64,000 nucleotides of DNA, taken from IMG/VR virus record IMGVR_UViG_3300045243_000070, positions 1-64,000 of that record, one strand, 5' to 3'. This document shows, piece by piece, positions 29,095 to 37,118 of the stretch; within the stretch, counting starts at the first letter, position 1; each line of letters begins with the position of its first letter. The notes under the pieces were generated by a model. That model saw nothing but the letters and a program-made list of their open reading frames with translations, was not told the DNA's origin and made no database searches. The stretch comes from a virus. Position numbers and translations under genes: made by a program.

Positions 29095-29315
29095 AGAACA
29101 TCCTCTTTAATTTCGTCCCAAAAAAGACCTATCCCTAGAAATACTCCGAGCAATACACAGAACCAAACGGACAAAGCGTTGTTGGTCCCATAGTCTCTAT
29201 CCAATGAAGACAGCATACCATCAACCACCCCCAATGTCAAGGAGAAAAACAATAAAATAAACACACGAAATTGATACCAGCCCCGGTCTGAAAAAGAAGG
29301 GTTTCTTCTAGGCAT
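29091..29315 (-). CDS. Two-helix membrane protein, 74 aa
   Basis: FRVFILLFFSLTLGVVDGML and LSVWFCVLLGVFLGIGLFW are two transmembrane helices with a short charged loop. An internal promoter-like element is at 29212-29240. Confidence 0.65.
   Translation of the reverse strand: MPRRNPSFSDRGWYQFRVFILLFFSLTLGVVDGMLSSLDRDYGTNNALSVWFCVLLGVFLGIGLFWDEIKEDVL
29212..29240 (-). promoter_or_regulatory. Internal promoter candidate
   Basis: Minus strand TTGACA, 17 bp ending TGG, TATGCT inside the coding sequence of the membrane protein. Matches the early-arm consensus. Confidence 0.45.
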
Positions 29316-29451
29316 TTTGACCCTCTAGTTTAGGCGATTCAATAAGTCTTTGGATATCATCATCCAGGTCTTGAACCCGAATGATGACTCCACAAGACTC
29401 ACCCTTTTCATTATGTGTTTGTAATACTCCTACCCTGTCATTTGCGTCCAT
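29308..29451 (-). CDS. Small acidic protein, 47 aa
   Basis: ATG after GAGGGGTT; MDANDRVGVLQTHNEKGESC then GVIIRVQDLDDDIQRLIESP. Beta strand pair and helix. Overlaps the next start by 8 bp. Confidence 0.55.
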   Translation of the reverse strand: MDANDRVGVLQTHNEKGESCGVIIRVQDLDDDIQRLIESPKLEGQNA

Positions 29452-29457
29452 AACCCC

Positions 29458-29757
29458 TCATTTACATAAATCGTTATACTTCCACTCGTACTCTTTCAGT
29501 CTCTTTATCTCTTCCCTTAACTTTTCTATGTCATCGACCTCTTGAACCGGAGGAGGTTCAACCTCTTCATCACAATCAGAACATACCCATCCGATATCTA
29601 CCCACTTATCACTGTCTTTTACAAACTCGTGGAATCTGGCTTGGTGTGAACACTTTTCTTCGGGAAGCACAAGCCTATGGTCACCACCAATGGCGTGATT
29701 TTTATGATTGTAAGGTTCGTGGCAAAAATCACAAATAATTATTTTTTCAGAACTCAT
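29458..29757 (-). CDS. Zinc-ribbon coiled-coil protein, 99 aa
   Basis: CDFCHEPY ... C ... CSDCDEE then Pro linker and a helical C-terminus (DIEKLREEIKRLKEYEWKYN). Zinc domain plus coiled coil. Confidence 0.65.
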   Translation of the reverse strand: MSSEKIIICDFCHEPYNHKNHAIGGDHRLVLPEEKCSHQARFHEFVKDSDKWVDIGWVCSDCDEEVEPPPVQEVDDIEKLREEIKRLKEYEWKYNDLCK

Positions 29758-30152
29758 CGTTTTGAAACTCTCTGTCTATTAAAAATAACCGCCATCATGT
29801 GACGCAGCTCTTTTACTGGTGAGGATTTCTTATCTTTTTGAACTCTCTCTGCTGTCCAGTACTTATCATTTTCGTGTCTCCCATACCAAGGAACGGCATG
29901 TTCGTGGTAACACTCCATGAGCCCGCCAAATTCAAAACACTCCCCATCTTGAAACTCATCTCTAATCCAAACACAGGCTTCTTTACATATAGCGTGTTGC
30001 TTATAACTGGAGAACTCTCCGTCCCAAACCCCAGAACACACAACGTACTTTTCACCGGGGTTAATTACAACCCCACACTCACAACATCTATGTGATTTCC
30101 TGGCGGTTGGGGTATCCATTTTATATATTTCTGGTACGGAGCAATCAGTCAT
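29754..30152 (-). CDS. Conserved zinc-binding phage protein, 132 aa
   Basis: SHRCCECGVVINPGEKYVVC ... GEFSSYKQHAIC: the C-x2-C ... G-E-x-Y ... H-x2-C pattern is common in phage proteins of unknown role. C-terminus basic. Confidence 0.65.
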   Translation of the reverse strand: MTDCSVPEIYKMDTPTARKSHRCCECGVVINPGEKYVVCSGVWDGEFSSYKQHAICKEACVWIRDEFQDGECFEFGGLMECYHEHAVPWYGRHENDKYWTAERVQKDKKSSPVKELRHMMAVIFNRQRVSKR

Positions 30153-30155
30153 TTC

Positions 30156-30653
30156 TTACCTCACACTGAATAAACAAGCATCGGCATCTTCGGGGAATGG
30201 GAACCCAAGACTGGCACAACCCATCCACCCCTTACGTATTTTTCTAGCCAAATCCCAGCTGAGCTTTCTAGCATGACCGTTACTCAGGTCTCTACGATTC
30301 CACATCAACATTTTCGCAGAGTCGAAAGTCTTCACATCAGCCAGACTTGCTGGTTCCACGATGACATTATCGTAGGGGGCCATTCGACCAACGCAAAGAA
30401 CGTAGTCGGCCCCAGCTTTGAACGAAGCTTCAACACTTTCGTTAGTCCTGTGGATACCCTTAGCCATGATTATTTTGTCGGTCATACCTCTAGCCATGCG
30501 AAGGGTTTCCAACGACCCTCCCCACGGCTCTTCGGTATGAATCGAAATCCAATCACCCTGTTCGATGGCTTTCTTAATGAGCTCTTCCATCGGGAGCCAA
30601 GATATGACACCCTCCCACGGGGATTTCTTTTTCGCTTCAGCTATGCGTATCAT
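30156..30653 (-). CDS. TrpC-like (indole-glycerol-phosphate synthase family) protein, 165 aa
   Basis: ISIHTEEPWGGSLETL, DKIIMAKGI, ASFKAGADYVLCVG, MLMWNRRDL and GCASLGFPFPEDADACL follow the order of TIM-barrel motifs in TrpC (LTD..F.GS, KDFI, A..AGAD..L, NNR.L, SGI ... DA.L.G). It is about 90 residues shorter than TrpC, so the barrel is truncated. Active-site Lys (KGI) is present; activity uncertain. Confidence 0.6.
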   Translation of the reverse strand: MIRIAEAKKKSPWEGVISWLPMEELIKKAIEQGDWISIHTEEPWGGSLETLRMARGMTDKIIMAKGIHRTNESVEASFKAGADYVLCVGRMAPYDNVIVEPASLADVKTFDSAKMLMWNRRDLSNGHARKLSWDLARKIRKGWMGCASLGFPFPEDADACLFSVR

Positions 30654-31090
30654 TAGTCGATACTGTAAATTGATTCGAGTGCATGACCATACTTTGTGGT
30701 CAAACGAATTCGGTCAGCTTGGGTAAGTAATCCCATACGGTCTGGGGATAGGTTATCAAAGATATCGTGAATCTTGACTTCTCTGGCATCGTGGTTACGC
30801 TTCACTCTGCCGTAATACTGGTCTCTTGATTCGTCTTTCTTATAGGTCATCGCCTCTACGCCTTCGACCACACGCTCTGGAAATCCAGCACTTCTAAGAT
30901 TATCGATAGTAACTGAGGTGTCTTCCACAACGTCATGGAGTACAGCGATAGCCATAAGATAGGGGTCTTTGAAGGTAGCCATTACACGCAAGGGGTGAAG
31001 GATGTAGGGCATGCCAGACTTGTCCATCTGTCCCTGATGGGCCTGTACAGAAACTTCAACCGCTTTACCTACCATTTCCCATTGGTTCAT
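30653..31090 (-). CDS. SpoT/MESH1-like HD hydrolase, 145 aa
   Basis: ATG at 31090 overlaps the upstream stop. AHQGQMDKSGMPYILHPLRV, AIAVLHDVVEDT, GFPERVVEGVEAMT reproduce the RelA/SpoT N-terminal hydrolase: H ... HD ... D metal site. Length fits the stand-alone MESH1 type ((p)ppGpp or NADPH phosphohydrolase). All signature residues are present. Likely lowers alarmone levels in the infected cell; inferred. Confidence 0.85.
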   Translation of the reverse strand: MNQWEMVGKAVEVSVQAHQGQMDKSGMPYILHPLRVMATFKDPYLMAIAVLHDVVEDTSVTIDNLRSAGFPERVVEGVEAMTYKKDESRDQYYGRVKRNHDAREVKIHDIFDNLSPDRMGLLTQADRIRLTTKYGHALESIYSID

Positions 31091-31410
31091 TGTTCGTTCT
31101 CCAGTCTTCGTCTTTCTAGCTCTACGAGTGTTTCGGCTATTTCCTCGACCGACCCGTTCTTTACGACAGCCTCTCCATTCACTTTGATGTGAGAAAAGTC
31201 CGTCTCTTTCAACCCGCATTTCTTAACCACTAGCGGTGTCACTATCACATTGTACCCAGAAGTGATGTACTTGTCAACAAGTTCTTTTACATTATCTGGA
31301 GGTATCTCGATTTTAATAAGAATTATATCCCCTTCAGGTTTTACGTCTGGGTCCTCAAAAAACACCATTATTAGGTTATGAGCCTCGGATAGCGCTATAT
31401 TCAACAACAT
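31087..31410 (-). CDS. Hypothetical protein, 107 aa
   Basis: MLLNIALSEAHNLIMVFFED; then beta-alpha units (DIILIKIEIPPDNVKELVDK, YNVIVTPLVV) and a C-terminal helix. No recognised domain. Confidence 0.6.
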   Translation of the reverse strand: MLLNIALSEAHNLIMVFFEDPDVKPEGDIILIKIEIPPDNVKELVDKYITSGYNVIVTPLVVKKCGLKETDFSHIKVNGEAVVKNGSVEEIAETLVELERRRLENEQ

Positions 31411-31606
31411 TGGTAGTCTCCTTGGCTAGATGTTCAGATAATACCCAATACTCTTTGCAATCACACCATTCCATCTTCCCAGTTTCTTTGTTAGGCCTTC
31501 TCCACATACACTGCCCAACTTTCCCACCATACACGTGAGGCCCTCTTCGATGACCGCACTCGCACCTGGGCCACGGAGGATTATGGACGTTATTTATACC
31601 CACCAT
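31376..31606 (-). CDS. Zinc-binding protein, 76 aa
   Basis: CECGHRRGPHVYGGKVGQCM ... WCDCKEYW: C-x-C, H and C-x-C ligands, typical of small phage zinc proteins. Start TAATG overlap. Confidence 0.65.
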   Translation of the reverse strand: MVGINNVHNPPWPRCECGHRRGPHVYGGKVGQCMWRRPNKETGKMEWCDCKEYWVLSEHLAKETTNVVEYSAIRGS

Positions 31607-31812
31607 TACTTATTGTCCTTTTTATATCCCCAAATAAGTCTTTGTAGGTTAGTCGGTTCGTTACTATCAACTAACTTACAAAAACTTACCCAAACAAAAA
31701 TACCGAATAAAAAATAATTAACGTGGTCCCAACATAAAAATAAGGCTAAGGACATTAAAGCGATAGCTTGAGCTATATTAAACTTTTTGGTGAACTTATA
31801 CGGTTTTCCCAC
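31606..31812 (-). CDS. Small membrane protein, 68 aa, GTG start
   Basis: Two hydrophobic helices (IAQAIALMSLALFLCWDHV and FLFGIFVWVSFCKLV) flanked by basic residues; GTG start. Confidence 0.6.
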   Translation of the reverse strand: MGKPYKFTKKFNIAQAIALMSLALFLCWDHVNYFLFGIFVWVSFCKLVDSNEPTNLQRLIWGYKKDNK

Positions 31813-31962
31813 TTAAGCCCCCAGTAACTGTTCGAGAAGGATTGTGTAGGTGTACCCACACTCATCGCACTCATAAACTATCGAATCTATAGTTTTTTCT
31901 TTGAATACCATCAAAACCTTGTTGCAGTAACACTTCTCATACAAATCTTCGAGAGACCTCAT
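31813..31962 (-). CDS. Zinc-ribbon protein, 49 aa
   Basis: CYCNKVLMVF ... CDECGYTY: C-x-C and C-x2-C. MRSLEDLYEKCYCNKVLMVF. Ends just before the next gene's GTG. Confidence 0.65.
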   Translation of the reverse strand: MRSLEDLYEKCYCNKVLMVFKEKTIDSIVYECDECGYTYTILLEQLLGA

Positions 31963-32067
31963 CTATATTTCCCCTTTCCCGCTAGGTCGTTTTGAGTGTT
32001 TCTGTCGTCCCCTCACCGAGGAGATGAATTTCTTTATAACTGTCCAACACAGTAGGCATGTCAGCAT
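31963..32067 (-). CDS. Very small basic protein, 34 aa
   Basis: ATG with GAGGTATTA; MLTCLLCWTVIKKFISSVRG then RQKHSKRPSGKGEI. Abuts the next gene's start exactly. Basic tail could bind nucleic acid. Tentative. Confidence 0.4.
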   Translation of the reverse strand: MLTCLLCWTVIKKFISSVRGRQKHSKRPSGKGEI

Positions 32068-32074
32068 TAATACC

Positions 32075-32344
32075 TCAACCCTTTAGAGCGTCTAGACAAC
32101 CTTTTATTTGAGCCTTTGTAAGCTTAGTCTTGTTGATGTAGGCCATCTCCATTACAGGTAAGCCCTTCATTCGACCCGTCTCATGGATTCCAATTATTTC
32201 ACCTGTCATGATGTTGCAGTTTGAGCCAACATCCCGAATACCGCCTACCCTACAGCCCAATGATTTTTTTCCAATGGGTGTCGACCAGACGCATTTACTG
32301 CAATTGGTCGGCCCCTTCTTAGCTTGCTCTAGAACGCTTTTCAT
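32075..32344 (-). CDS. Cys-rich hypothetical protein, 89 aa, possibly leaderless
   Basis: ATG at 32344 (MKSVLEQAKKGPTNCSKCVW). NCSKC ... GCRVGG ... NCN suggests a metal site. The promoter at 32354-32382 puts the expected transcript start at about 32347, so the start codon would lie at the 5' end of the mRNA. A GTG three codons earlier is less likely. Confidence 0.65.
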   Translation of the reverse strand: MKSVLEQAKKGPTNCSKCVWSTPIGKKSLGCRVGGIRDVGSNCNIMTGEIIGIHETGRMKGLPVMEMAYINKTKLTKAQIKGCLDALKG

Positions 32345-32353
32345 ATCTTTCAC

Positions 32354-32382
32354 AGTGTACCATACCCTTAACCATTTGTCAA
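32354..32382 (-). promoter_or_regulatory. Sigma-70-type promoter with extended -10
   Basis: Minus strand TTGACA, 17 bp ending TGG, TACACT; overlaps the end of gene 32379-32738 and abuts the next start codon. Confidence 0.75.
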
Positions 32383-32738
32383 CTCTTTTTATTCAGTATC
32401 CCCGTCAGTTTCTTAATGTTCCCGTACTTCATAATAAGCTTAGGCCGAACCCCTTGGATAGGACCATACTTGATAATAGCTTCAATTTCTGGGCTTAATT
32501 TTACTGGTTCGGGTTCAACTTTTACCTCTTCCAATACTACTTCCTCTGGGGCCTTAGGCTTTTTATTAGCTATCCGTTTCAGCCTTTCTCTTCTTTTCTT
32601 ATCTTCCACCCTTCTTTGCTCTAATGAGACCACTCTTTGGCATTCCCTACAGTGAGTTGGGATTGACATCGCAAAGTTGTAGTACTCAAATTCGTTTCCA
32701 CAGCCATCGCACGTTTTCTTTTCCATGTTGTCGTACAT
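32379..32738 (-). CDS. Zinc-ribbon protein with charged helix, 119 aa
   Basis: CDGCGNEFEYYNF ... HCREC at the N-terminus; a long Arg/Lys/Glu helix and Pro/Val/Glu linker; C-terminal helix (EAIIKYGPIQGVRPKLIMKY). Adjacent to the sigma factor gene. Confidence 0.65.
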   Translation of the reverse strand: MYDNMEKKTCDGCGNEFEYYNFAMSIPTHCRECQRVVSLEQRRVEDKKRRERLKRIANKKPKAPEEVVLEEVKVEPEPVKLSPEIEAIIKYGPIQGVRPKLIMKYGNIKKLTGILNKKS

Positions 32739-32770
32739 TAACTACTCTTTTCAATACCTTAATTTAACCC

Positions 32771-33658
32771 TTAAAAATTATCAACCTTTAGGTAGTCGTG
32801 GAACTCTTCTTCTTTATGGTATGCCCTAATCTTATCGTAGGCCTCAAGTTTCCAATTATGGACGGTCTGGACACTGACACCGTATTTTTTTGCAAGGGCA
32901 CGACCACTATAAGCCACTCCGTCTTTAAGGCCGAAAAGACTTGCCAGTACCGTCCCGTAATGTGATTTTTCCAAAATCTTTCTGACCTTTGTTTTGAGTT
33001 TCTTCTCACCATCAGAATTTTCAATCTCACGTAATGGGGACTCAGTACAAAGACCATGATCGTATCTCGGAAAAGACTCTCCGCTACCATCAACATTAGC
33101 GATGGTAATATCGCAATACATAGTGTTTGTTTTTAAGAGGATTGATTCGAGAGGGTGACCTTTGTACTTTTTACCAAACATTTTATGAATATCCTGTTCG
33201 GTCAGTCTTCCCTTTTCGTTCTCAATACTTTTCAACTTGTTTTTAAAGCTGTTTGCGACTCCAGATAGGTTTGCCGGAGTTCTAATAAGAGTCGAGTTAC
33301 TGTTTAGGGCATATATAATCTGTCTCTTAATCCAGAAATAGGCGTAAGTGCTGAACCGGATTTTTCTTTTGTATCTCCATTTGGTGGCAGCTTTCATAAG
33401 ACCGACATTACCATCTGAGATTAAGTCTTCGTAACTAATCCCCTTATTTTGATACTTACTAGCCACATGTACGACCAGTCCGAGGTTTGCGGTAACCAAA
33501 TCTTCTATAGCCTTTTTATCTCCTCTCTCTATTTTTTTACCTAGAGATTTCTCTTCTTCGTGGCTAATTCGACTGAACCTAGAAATATCCCGTAGATATA
33601 GCTTTATATTTGATATTTTATATTTGACATGTGGTTCATTGCTTGAAATATCGTTCAT
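32771..33658 (-). CDS. Sigma-70-family RNA polymerase sigma factor, 295 aa
   Basis: Region 1.2-like VKYKISNIKLYLRDISRFS; region 2 LVTANLGLVVHVASKYQNKG, SYEDLISDGNVGLMKAATKW, FSTYAYFWIKRQI; region 3 with an unusual long insert; region 4 helix-turn-helix SGRALAKKYGVSVQTVHNWK. Region 2.1-2.4 and region 4 are both complete. It is the obvious candidate to redirect host polymerase to middle or late promoters, for example the GTTAAATTTTAGCTAT motif; that link is inferred. Confidence 0.9.
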   Translation of the reverse strand: MNDISSNEPHVKYKISNIKLYLRDISRFSRISHEEEKSLGKKIERGDKKAIEDLVTANLGLVVHVASKYQNKGISYEDLISDGNVGLMKAATKWRYKRKIRFSTYAYFWIKRQIIYALNSNSTLIRTPANLSGVANSFKNKLKSIENEKGRLTEQDIHKMFGKKYKGHPLESILLKTNTMYCDITIANVDGSGESFPRYDHGLCTESPLREIENSDGEKKLKTKVRKILEKSHYGTVLASLFGLKDGVAYSGRALAKKYGVSVQTVHNWKLEAYDKIRAYHKEEEFHDYLKVDNF

Positions 33659-33698
33659 GTAATTCCTTTTGTTTAATTTGGTGGTTCATCATAAGCCT

Positions 33699-33884
33699 TT
33701 AATCTAGTTTTCCTTTAGCTAAATCAATTACGAAATTCAATGTCATTAATGTATTTTTGCACTCTAAAGCATCTTCAAAATTTTCTCTCCCGGCATACTC
33801 TTCCATGCACTTTTGAGTAACCTTTATTTCTTGTTCAAGCTCCTCTATTAGCTTCTTCGTAGGCTTAAGCTTAGGTGTTTTCAT
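33699..33884 (-). CDS. Small UVR-like helical protein, 61 aa
   Basis: KCMEEYAGRENFEDALECKN matches the UVR helical hairpin pattern (M ... NFE.A ... L). MKTPKLKPTKKLIEELEQEI. UVR motifs mediate protein contacts in UvrB/ClpC-type proteins. Motif evidence only. Confidence 0.55.
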   Translation of the reverse strand: MKTPKLKPTKKLIEELEQEIKVTQKCMEEYAGRENFEDALECKNTLMTLNFVIDLAKGKLD

Positions 33885-34251
33885 TTATTTCAACCCCATC
33901 CGGCCCACACGTCACAGCGTATACAGAAGCTGGGCCTTCATAGTCGTTCCACTTGGTTGGGCCACTATCCCCCACAGTTATGTCGAAAGCGTGTTCCATG
34001 TCATCTTGATGGTCAAACAGGAAGAATCCGAAACCATTAATGAAGATTGTTTCATTCTCTGGGTATCGAAGATATGGCGCTGCTTGGTGATATTCGGCGA
34101 TTGAGTTTGGGAACTCCCCAGACTTGTGGCCTAAGGAGACGTACATCCCGAACTTACCGAGCTTCTTACAAAGAGCACAGAGGCTTTGAGCCCCACCCGT
34201 ATCCAAAATAGCATAAACTTCTGAGATTGGAACTGATTTAGCATCGTTCAT
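33871..34251 (-). CDS. Conserved phage protein, 126 aa
   Basis: Starts MNDAKSVPISEVYAILDTGG; CALCKKLG, then beta-rich with FINGFGFFLFDHQDDMEHAF. Acidic C-terminus. No recognised domain. Confidence 0.65.
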   Translation of the reverse strand: MNDAKSVPISEVYAILDTGGAQSLCALCKKLGKFGMYVSLGHKSGEFPNSIAEYHQAAPYLRYPENETIFINGFGFFLFDHQDDMEHAFDITVGDSGPTKWNDYEGPASVYAVTCGPDGVEINENT

Positions 34252-34466
34252 TTTATTTCCACCTTACTTTGAGTTTCAATCCAGACGTGAGCCCCACACT
34301 TTAATGGGGAACAAGGCTGATATACAATTTTGCTCGGCCCTAACATCTTAACCTCATTAGCGTAAGTGTTACTTTTGTAGGTCTTCACAGTTATGACTGG
34401 TAGAGAAGACCCAGTTTTTCTGTTTTTCTTTATGTTATGCTGATTGACGTGGATGATGGTTTTCAT
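34248..34466 (-). CDS. Conserved small phage protein, 72 aa
   Basis: I-x-V-N-Q-H-x-I-K-K-N opening, PVITVKTYKSNTYANEV, GPSKIVYQP and CGAHVWIET are conserved in small proteins of many large phages. Function unknown. Confidence 0.75.
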   Translation of the reverse strand: MKTIIHVNQHNIKKNRKTGSSLPVITVKTYKSNTYANEVKMLGPSKIVYQPCSPLKCGAHVWIETQSKVEIK

Positions 34467-34630
34467 ATGTCATCAGCTCTTTGTTGGTGACAATCATCAC
34501 ATAAATTCATTGGGATGTCCTCCCCATTGATTTCAAGAGCGAAAGGACAACATGTGTATTTTACTGTTTCATTCTTCTCACCGCAGTCATCACATGTCAA
34601 TAGATTGGGATTTCCAACTTCTTCTGTCAT
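34463..34630 (-). CDS. Zinc-binding small protein, 55 aa
   Basis: CDDCGEKNETVKYTC-C ... LCDDCHQQRADDI, C-x2-C/C-x2-C with an EI-x-G segment; a widespread phage zinc protein type. ATG after an AAGG-rich leader. Confidence 0.7.
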   Translation of the reverse strand: MTEEVGNPNLLTCDDCGEKNETVKYTCCPFALEINGEDIPMNLCDDCHQQRADDI

Positions 34631-34736
34631 TCTTCACCTTTTTCTTTTTATTTGGCACGACCTTGGGGCTGGGATTGAACCCCCAGACAACACGTCTCTT
34701 TTTAGGTTTTCCCAGCCTTATCTTTTCGGTCTTCAA
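34590..34736 (-). CDS. Small basic conserved phage protein, 48 aa, TTG start
   Basis: TTG at 34736 with AAGGAATAAAAG; KKRRVVWGFNPSPKVVPNKK is the R-V-V-W-G-x-N-P motif of very small basic phage proteins, usually ending in a basic Lys/Arg tail. Overlaps the next gene by 41 bp. Function unknown; the motif makes a real gene likely. Confidence 0.65.
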   Translation of the reverse strand: MKTEKIRLGKPKKRRVVWGFNPSPKVVPNKKKKVKNDRRSWKSQSIDM

Positions 34737-34739
34737 CTT

Positions 34740-35849
34740 TTATTCCTTGTAGTGCTCCAAGAACTTGTTGGATACAACCTTGAAGGACACACGGCCCTTC
34801 ATGTAGTCGCTGTATTTCTCCACGAGCGGACGGAACACAATCCCCTCTCTTGGAGTTCCGTTGGCATAGGAGCCATCAGCCATAGCCAGCATTTCATCAA
34901 ACTTGCGTCCAGTGAAGTCGAAATTGGAGTCAATAATCTCGACAGTCTGTAACCCCAATTCTTTGGTGAAGGAAATGAACTCATCAAAGTTAAGATGTCT
35001 GCGTTCAGAGATGTTGAACACATTGAACACAAAGAAGTCAACCTCCTTCAAGCCCATCTTGTTGCCTTGGATGCCAGGACCGCAGATTTCACCTTGGACG
35101 GCGTAATTTCCTTTGGCCTTAAGCTTATCAAGGATGTTGTATTTCTGTTCCATTTGGAAGTACACGTTTGGCTTATCCCCCTCAATTGGAGCCTTGAGAG
35201 ACAGTTTGCGTGAGCAGACGTGTTGTTCACCATCCGTCAGTCCATCCGGCAAGAAGTTGATGTAGGTTGCTGAGGTTCCATCCATCTTGACGGAAGCGTA
35301 ACCCTTGACCCCATTAAGCTCTTCCAGAATTCGTGAGCAGTTTTGAAGACGTTCTTCGTCCGTAACTGACACGTATTTGGTGGGGAAGTTACCCTTAATC
35401 TTTCCATGTAGGTTGGCGGGAATAGGTTTCTCATACTTGGTAACACCAATGAGGGTGGTGATGTCATCACCGACCAGCATTCCTGCGAACCCAACGGTTC
35501 CAGTCGATAAACCTTCAATCCCAGGTTCTTTTTTTAAATCTGTCAGCTGGATGATAAGCCCCTGAGAGAGTTGTTTCTTCAGGCGAATGGTGCGGACACG
35601 GAAGTGACTCTTCCGTAAAAATTCGGACCACGGGGCTTCTGGAACTACAGTATCAATGGCAATAAAACATACTAGGTCTCCAACCTTATGCAATTCTTTC
35701 TGAACAACCACCTGCCATTCATTGTCTTCCATTTTAGCCAGTTCTATCTTATCAGCATCGGGTATTGGGCTAAGGGATTTAATTTTTTGAATAGTGGCTA
35801 AATTTTTAACCACCTCTACTGTTTCTACAGTCTCTGAAACTTCACTCAT
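34740..35849 (-). CDS. RNA ligase (DRB0094/Rnl5-type), 369 aa
   Basis: K188 in YASVKMDGTSATY is the nucleotidyl-transfer lysine of motif I (K-x-D-G); REGIVFRP (motif IV) and GRVSFKVVSNKFL (motif V) are near the C-terminus. N-terminal 1-130 is an OB-like domain as in the Deinococcus-type ligases. Seals RNA nicks with ATP; in phages it repairs host- or self-cleaved tRNAs. Second RNA ligase of the operon. Confidence 0.85.
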   Translation of the reverse strand: MSEVSETVETVEVVKNLATIQKIKSLSPIPDADKIELAKMEDNEWQVVVQKELHKVGDLVCFIAIDTVVPEAPWSEFLRKSHFRVRTIRLKKQLSQGLIIQLTDLKKEPGIEGLSTGTVGFAGMLVGDDITTLIGVTKYEKPIPANLHGKIKGNFPTKYVSVTDEERLQNCSRILEELNGVKGYASVKMDGTSATYINFLPDGLTDGEQHVCSRKLSLKAPIEGDKPNVYFQMEQKYNILDKLKAKGNYAVQGEICGPGIQGNKMGLKEVDFFVFNVFNISERRHLNFDEFISFTKELGLQTVEIIDSNFDFTGRKFDEMLAMADGSYANGTPREGIVFRPLVEKYSDYMKGRVSFKVVSNKFLEHYKE

Positions 35850-36226
35850 TGTAAATACTCCTTTGCTTTTTGTAATAATTCAACGCTATCTCTAAATAAA
35901 CCTAATCCAGAATTACACCGATGGCATAAAATTCCACGAATATTCCCAGTCTTGTGGTCGTGGTCTATACAAGCTCTACCTTCAGTACCTTTTCCACGAA
36001 CCTCTCTTTTTAATGGGTAGCCACATATCCCGCATCTCCCACGAAAAGCTTGATATAAGGCCTCAAAATATTCCTCATCTATTCCATACTTTTTTAAATA
36101 ACCCCATTGTTTTTTATACTCACTTAAAGTTCCAGTTCGTATCATCCTACTTAAACAATGACATTTTCGACACCTTTTCCCCCATGTCATCGTGGAGCAA
36201 CCAAGGCATTTTTTCTTCTTACTCAA
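35846..36226 (-). CDS. Endonuclease VII-like HNH protein, 126 aa, TTG start
   Basis: CLGCSTMTWGKRCRKC zinc site; CGICGYPL ... ACIDHDHKTGNIRGILC-HRCN-SGLGLF is the recombination endonuclease VII/HNH core with its Cys zinc pair and catalytic DHDH. Overlaps its neighbours by 4 bp. Could act as Holliday-junction resolvase or homing enzyme. Confidence 0.85.
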   Translation of the reverse strand: MSKKKKCLGCSTMTWGKRCRKCHCLSRMIRTGTLSEYKKQWGYLKKYGIDEEYFEALYQAFRGRCGICGYPLKREVRGKGTEGRACIDHDHKTGNIRGILCHRCNSGLGLFRDSVELLQKAKEYLQ

Positions 36227-37101
36227 ATAAATGTTCCATCTCCAACGTCAATGACGTTTATTTTTTCCGTTCTGAGCATTTCAATAACACTCACCCGGTC
36301 ATCAAACCAAAATTTAATCTTGCTCTTATCCAAAAGCCTATCAATGAACTGCTTCTTCACGACAGTGTCTGGACGAGTGTCTTTAGACGGCCTCATGATG
36401 AACCTGTCTGGCTCGATATTATACTTATAAAGCCACTCTTCACGAACTTGACGATAATCCTCAGAGCACCCAGATACAATAATCAAGTCCAGCCCATTCG
36501 CTTGGTGACGAAGAACCGTTTCAATAATGTCAAGACGTGGTGCATCGTTAATGCTTTGACGAGAGAACTCGTCCCAATCCGGTTTCTTTCCAGTAGACTT
36601 ATCGACCAGATAACGTCTTTTACTGACATCACACAGAGTCCCATCAAGATCACTGACTACACAATTGTTGGTAGACCTCAATATGTTATACCTGAAAGCT
36701 GTGTTTAATATAGTGTCTTTACCAACAAAGCGTTTTCCAGAAAACTGTCTATCTAAATCCCTCTCAATACACTCTCTAACCGGGGTGTCTACTTTGACTT
36801 CCTCAAAGTCGGCATTGTACCTCTCAGCCAACACCTTGTAGGCGGTAGCATTTGACGGAGCTAAGTTCATATTATCAATGACCACGTTGTGGCCCTGGCT
36901 CAAGAGGTGTTCAACCATGAACTCATTGGCGAGGTGAATCATCTTCTCGTGTCTTGGGTCAAAATTCTCAAAATACATCATCTTGCGTAGACTGTCTTTG
37001 TTCACGCAAAACGTGTTTCGGTTTTCCTTCACGATCTTTTGAGCAATTGTGGACTTACCACTGCCTTGAAGACCTTGGAGCATCCAAATTTTTAATTTCA
37101 T
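36223..37101 (-). CDS. pseT: Polynucleotide 5'-kinase/3'-phosphatase, 292 aa
   Basis: P-loop GLQGSGKS at residues 10-17 (kinase); C-terminal HAD phosphatase beginning SDLDGTLCD (D151, D153), then VSGCSEDYRQVREEW and FWFDDR. Same order and length as T4 Pnk. Heals RNA (and DNA) ends by removing 3' phosphates and phosphorylating 5' OH, for ligases such as those encoded on either side. Confidence 0.9.
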   Translation of the reverse strand: MKLKIWMLQGLQGSGKSTIAQKIVKENRNTFCVNKDSLRKMMYFENFDPRHEKMIHLANEFMVEHLLSQGHNVVIDNMNLAPSNATAYKVLAERYNADFEEVKVDTPVRECIERDLDRQFSGKRFVGKDTILNTAFRYNILRSTNNCVVSDLDGTLCDVSKRRYLVDKSTGKKPDWDEFSRQSINDAPRLDIIETVLRHQANGLDLIIVSGCSEDYRQVREEWLYKYNIEPDRFIMRPSKDTRPDTVVKKQFIDRLLDKSKIKFWFDDRVSVIEMLRTEKINVIDVGDGTFI

Positions 37102-37118
37102 TTCTTCCTACCGATTTA

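Noticed and set aside
34650-34720. tRNA-like T-arm sequence on the minus strand
   Set aside because: GGGTTCAATCCC lies inside the small basic gene 34590-34736, whose protein motif explains it.
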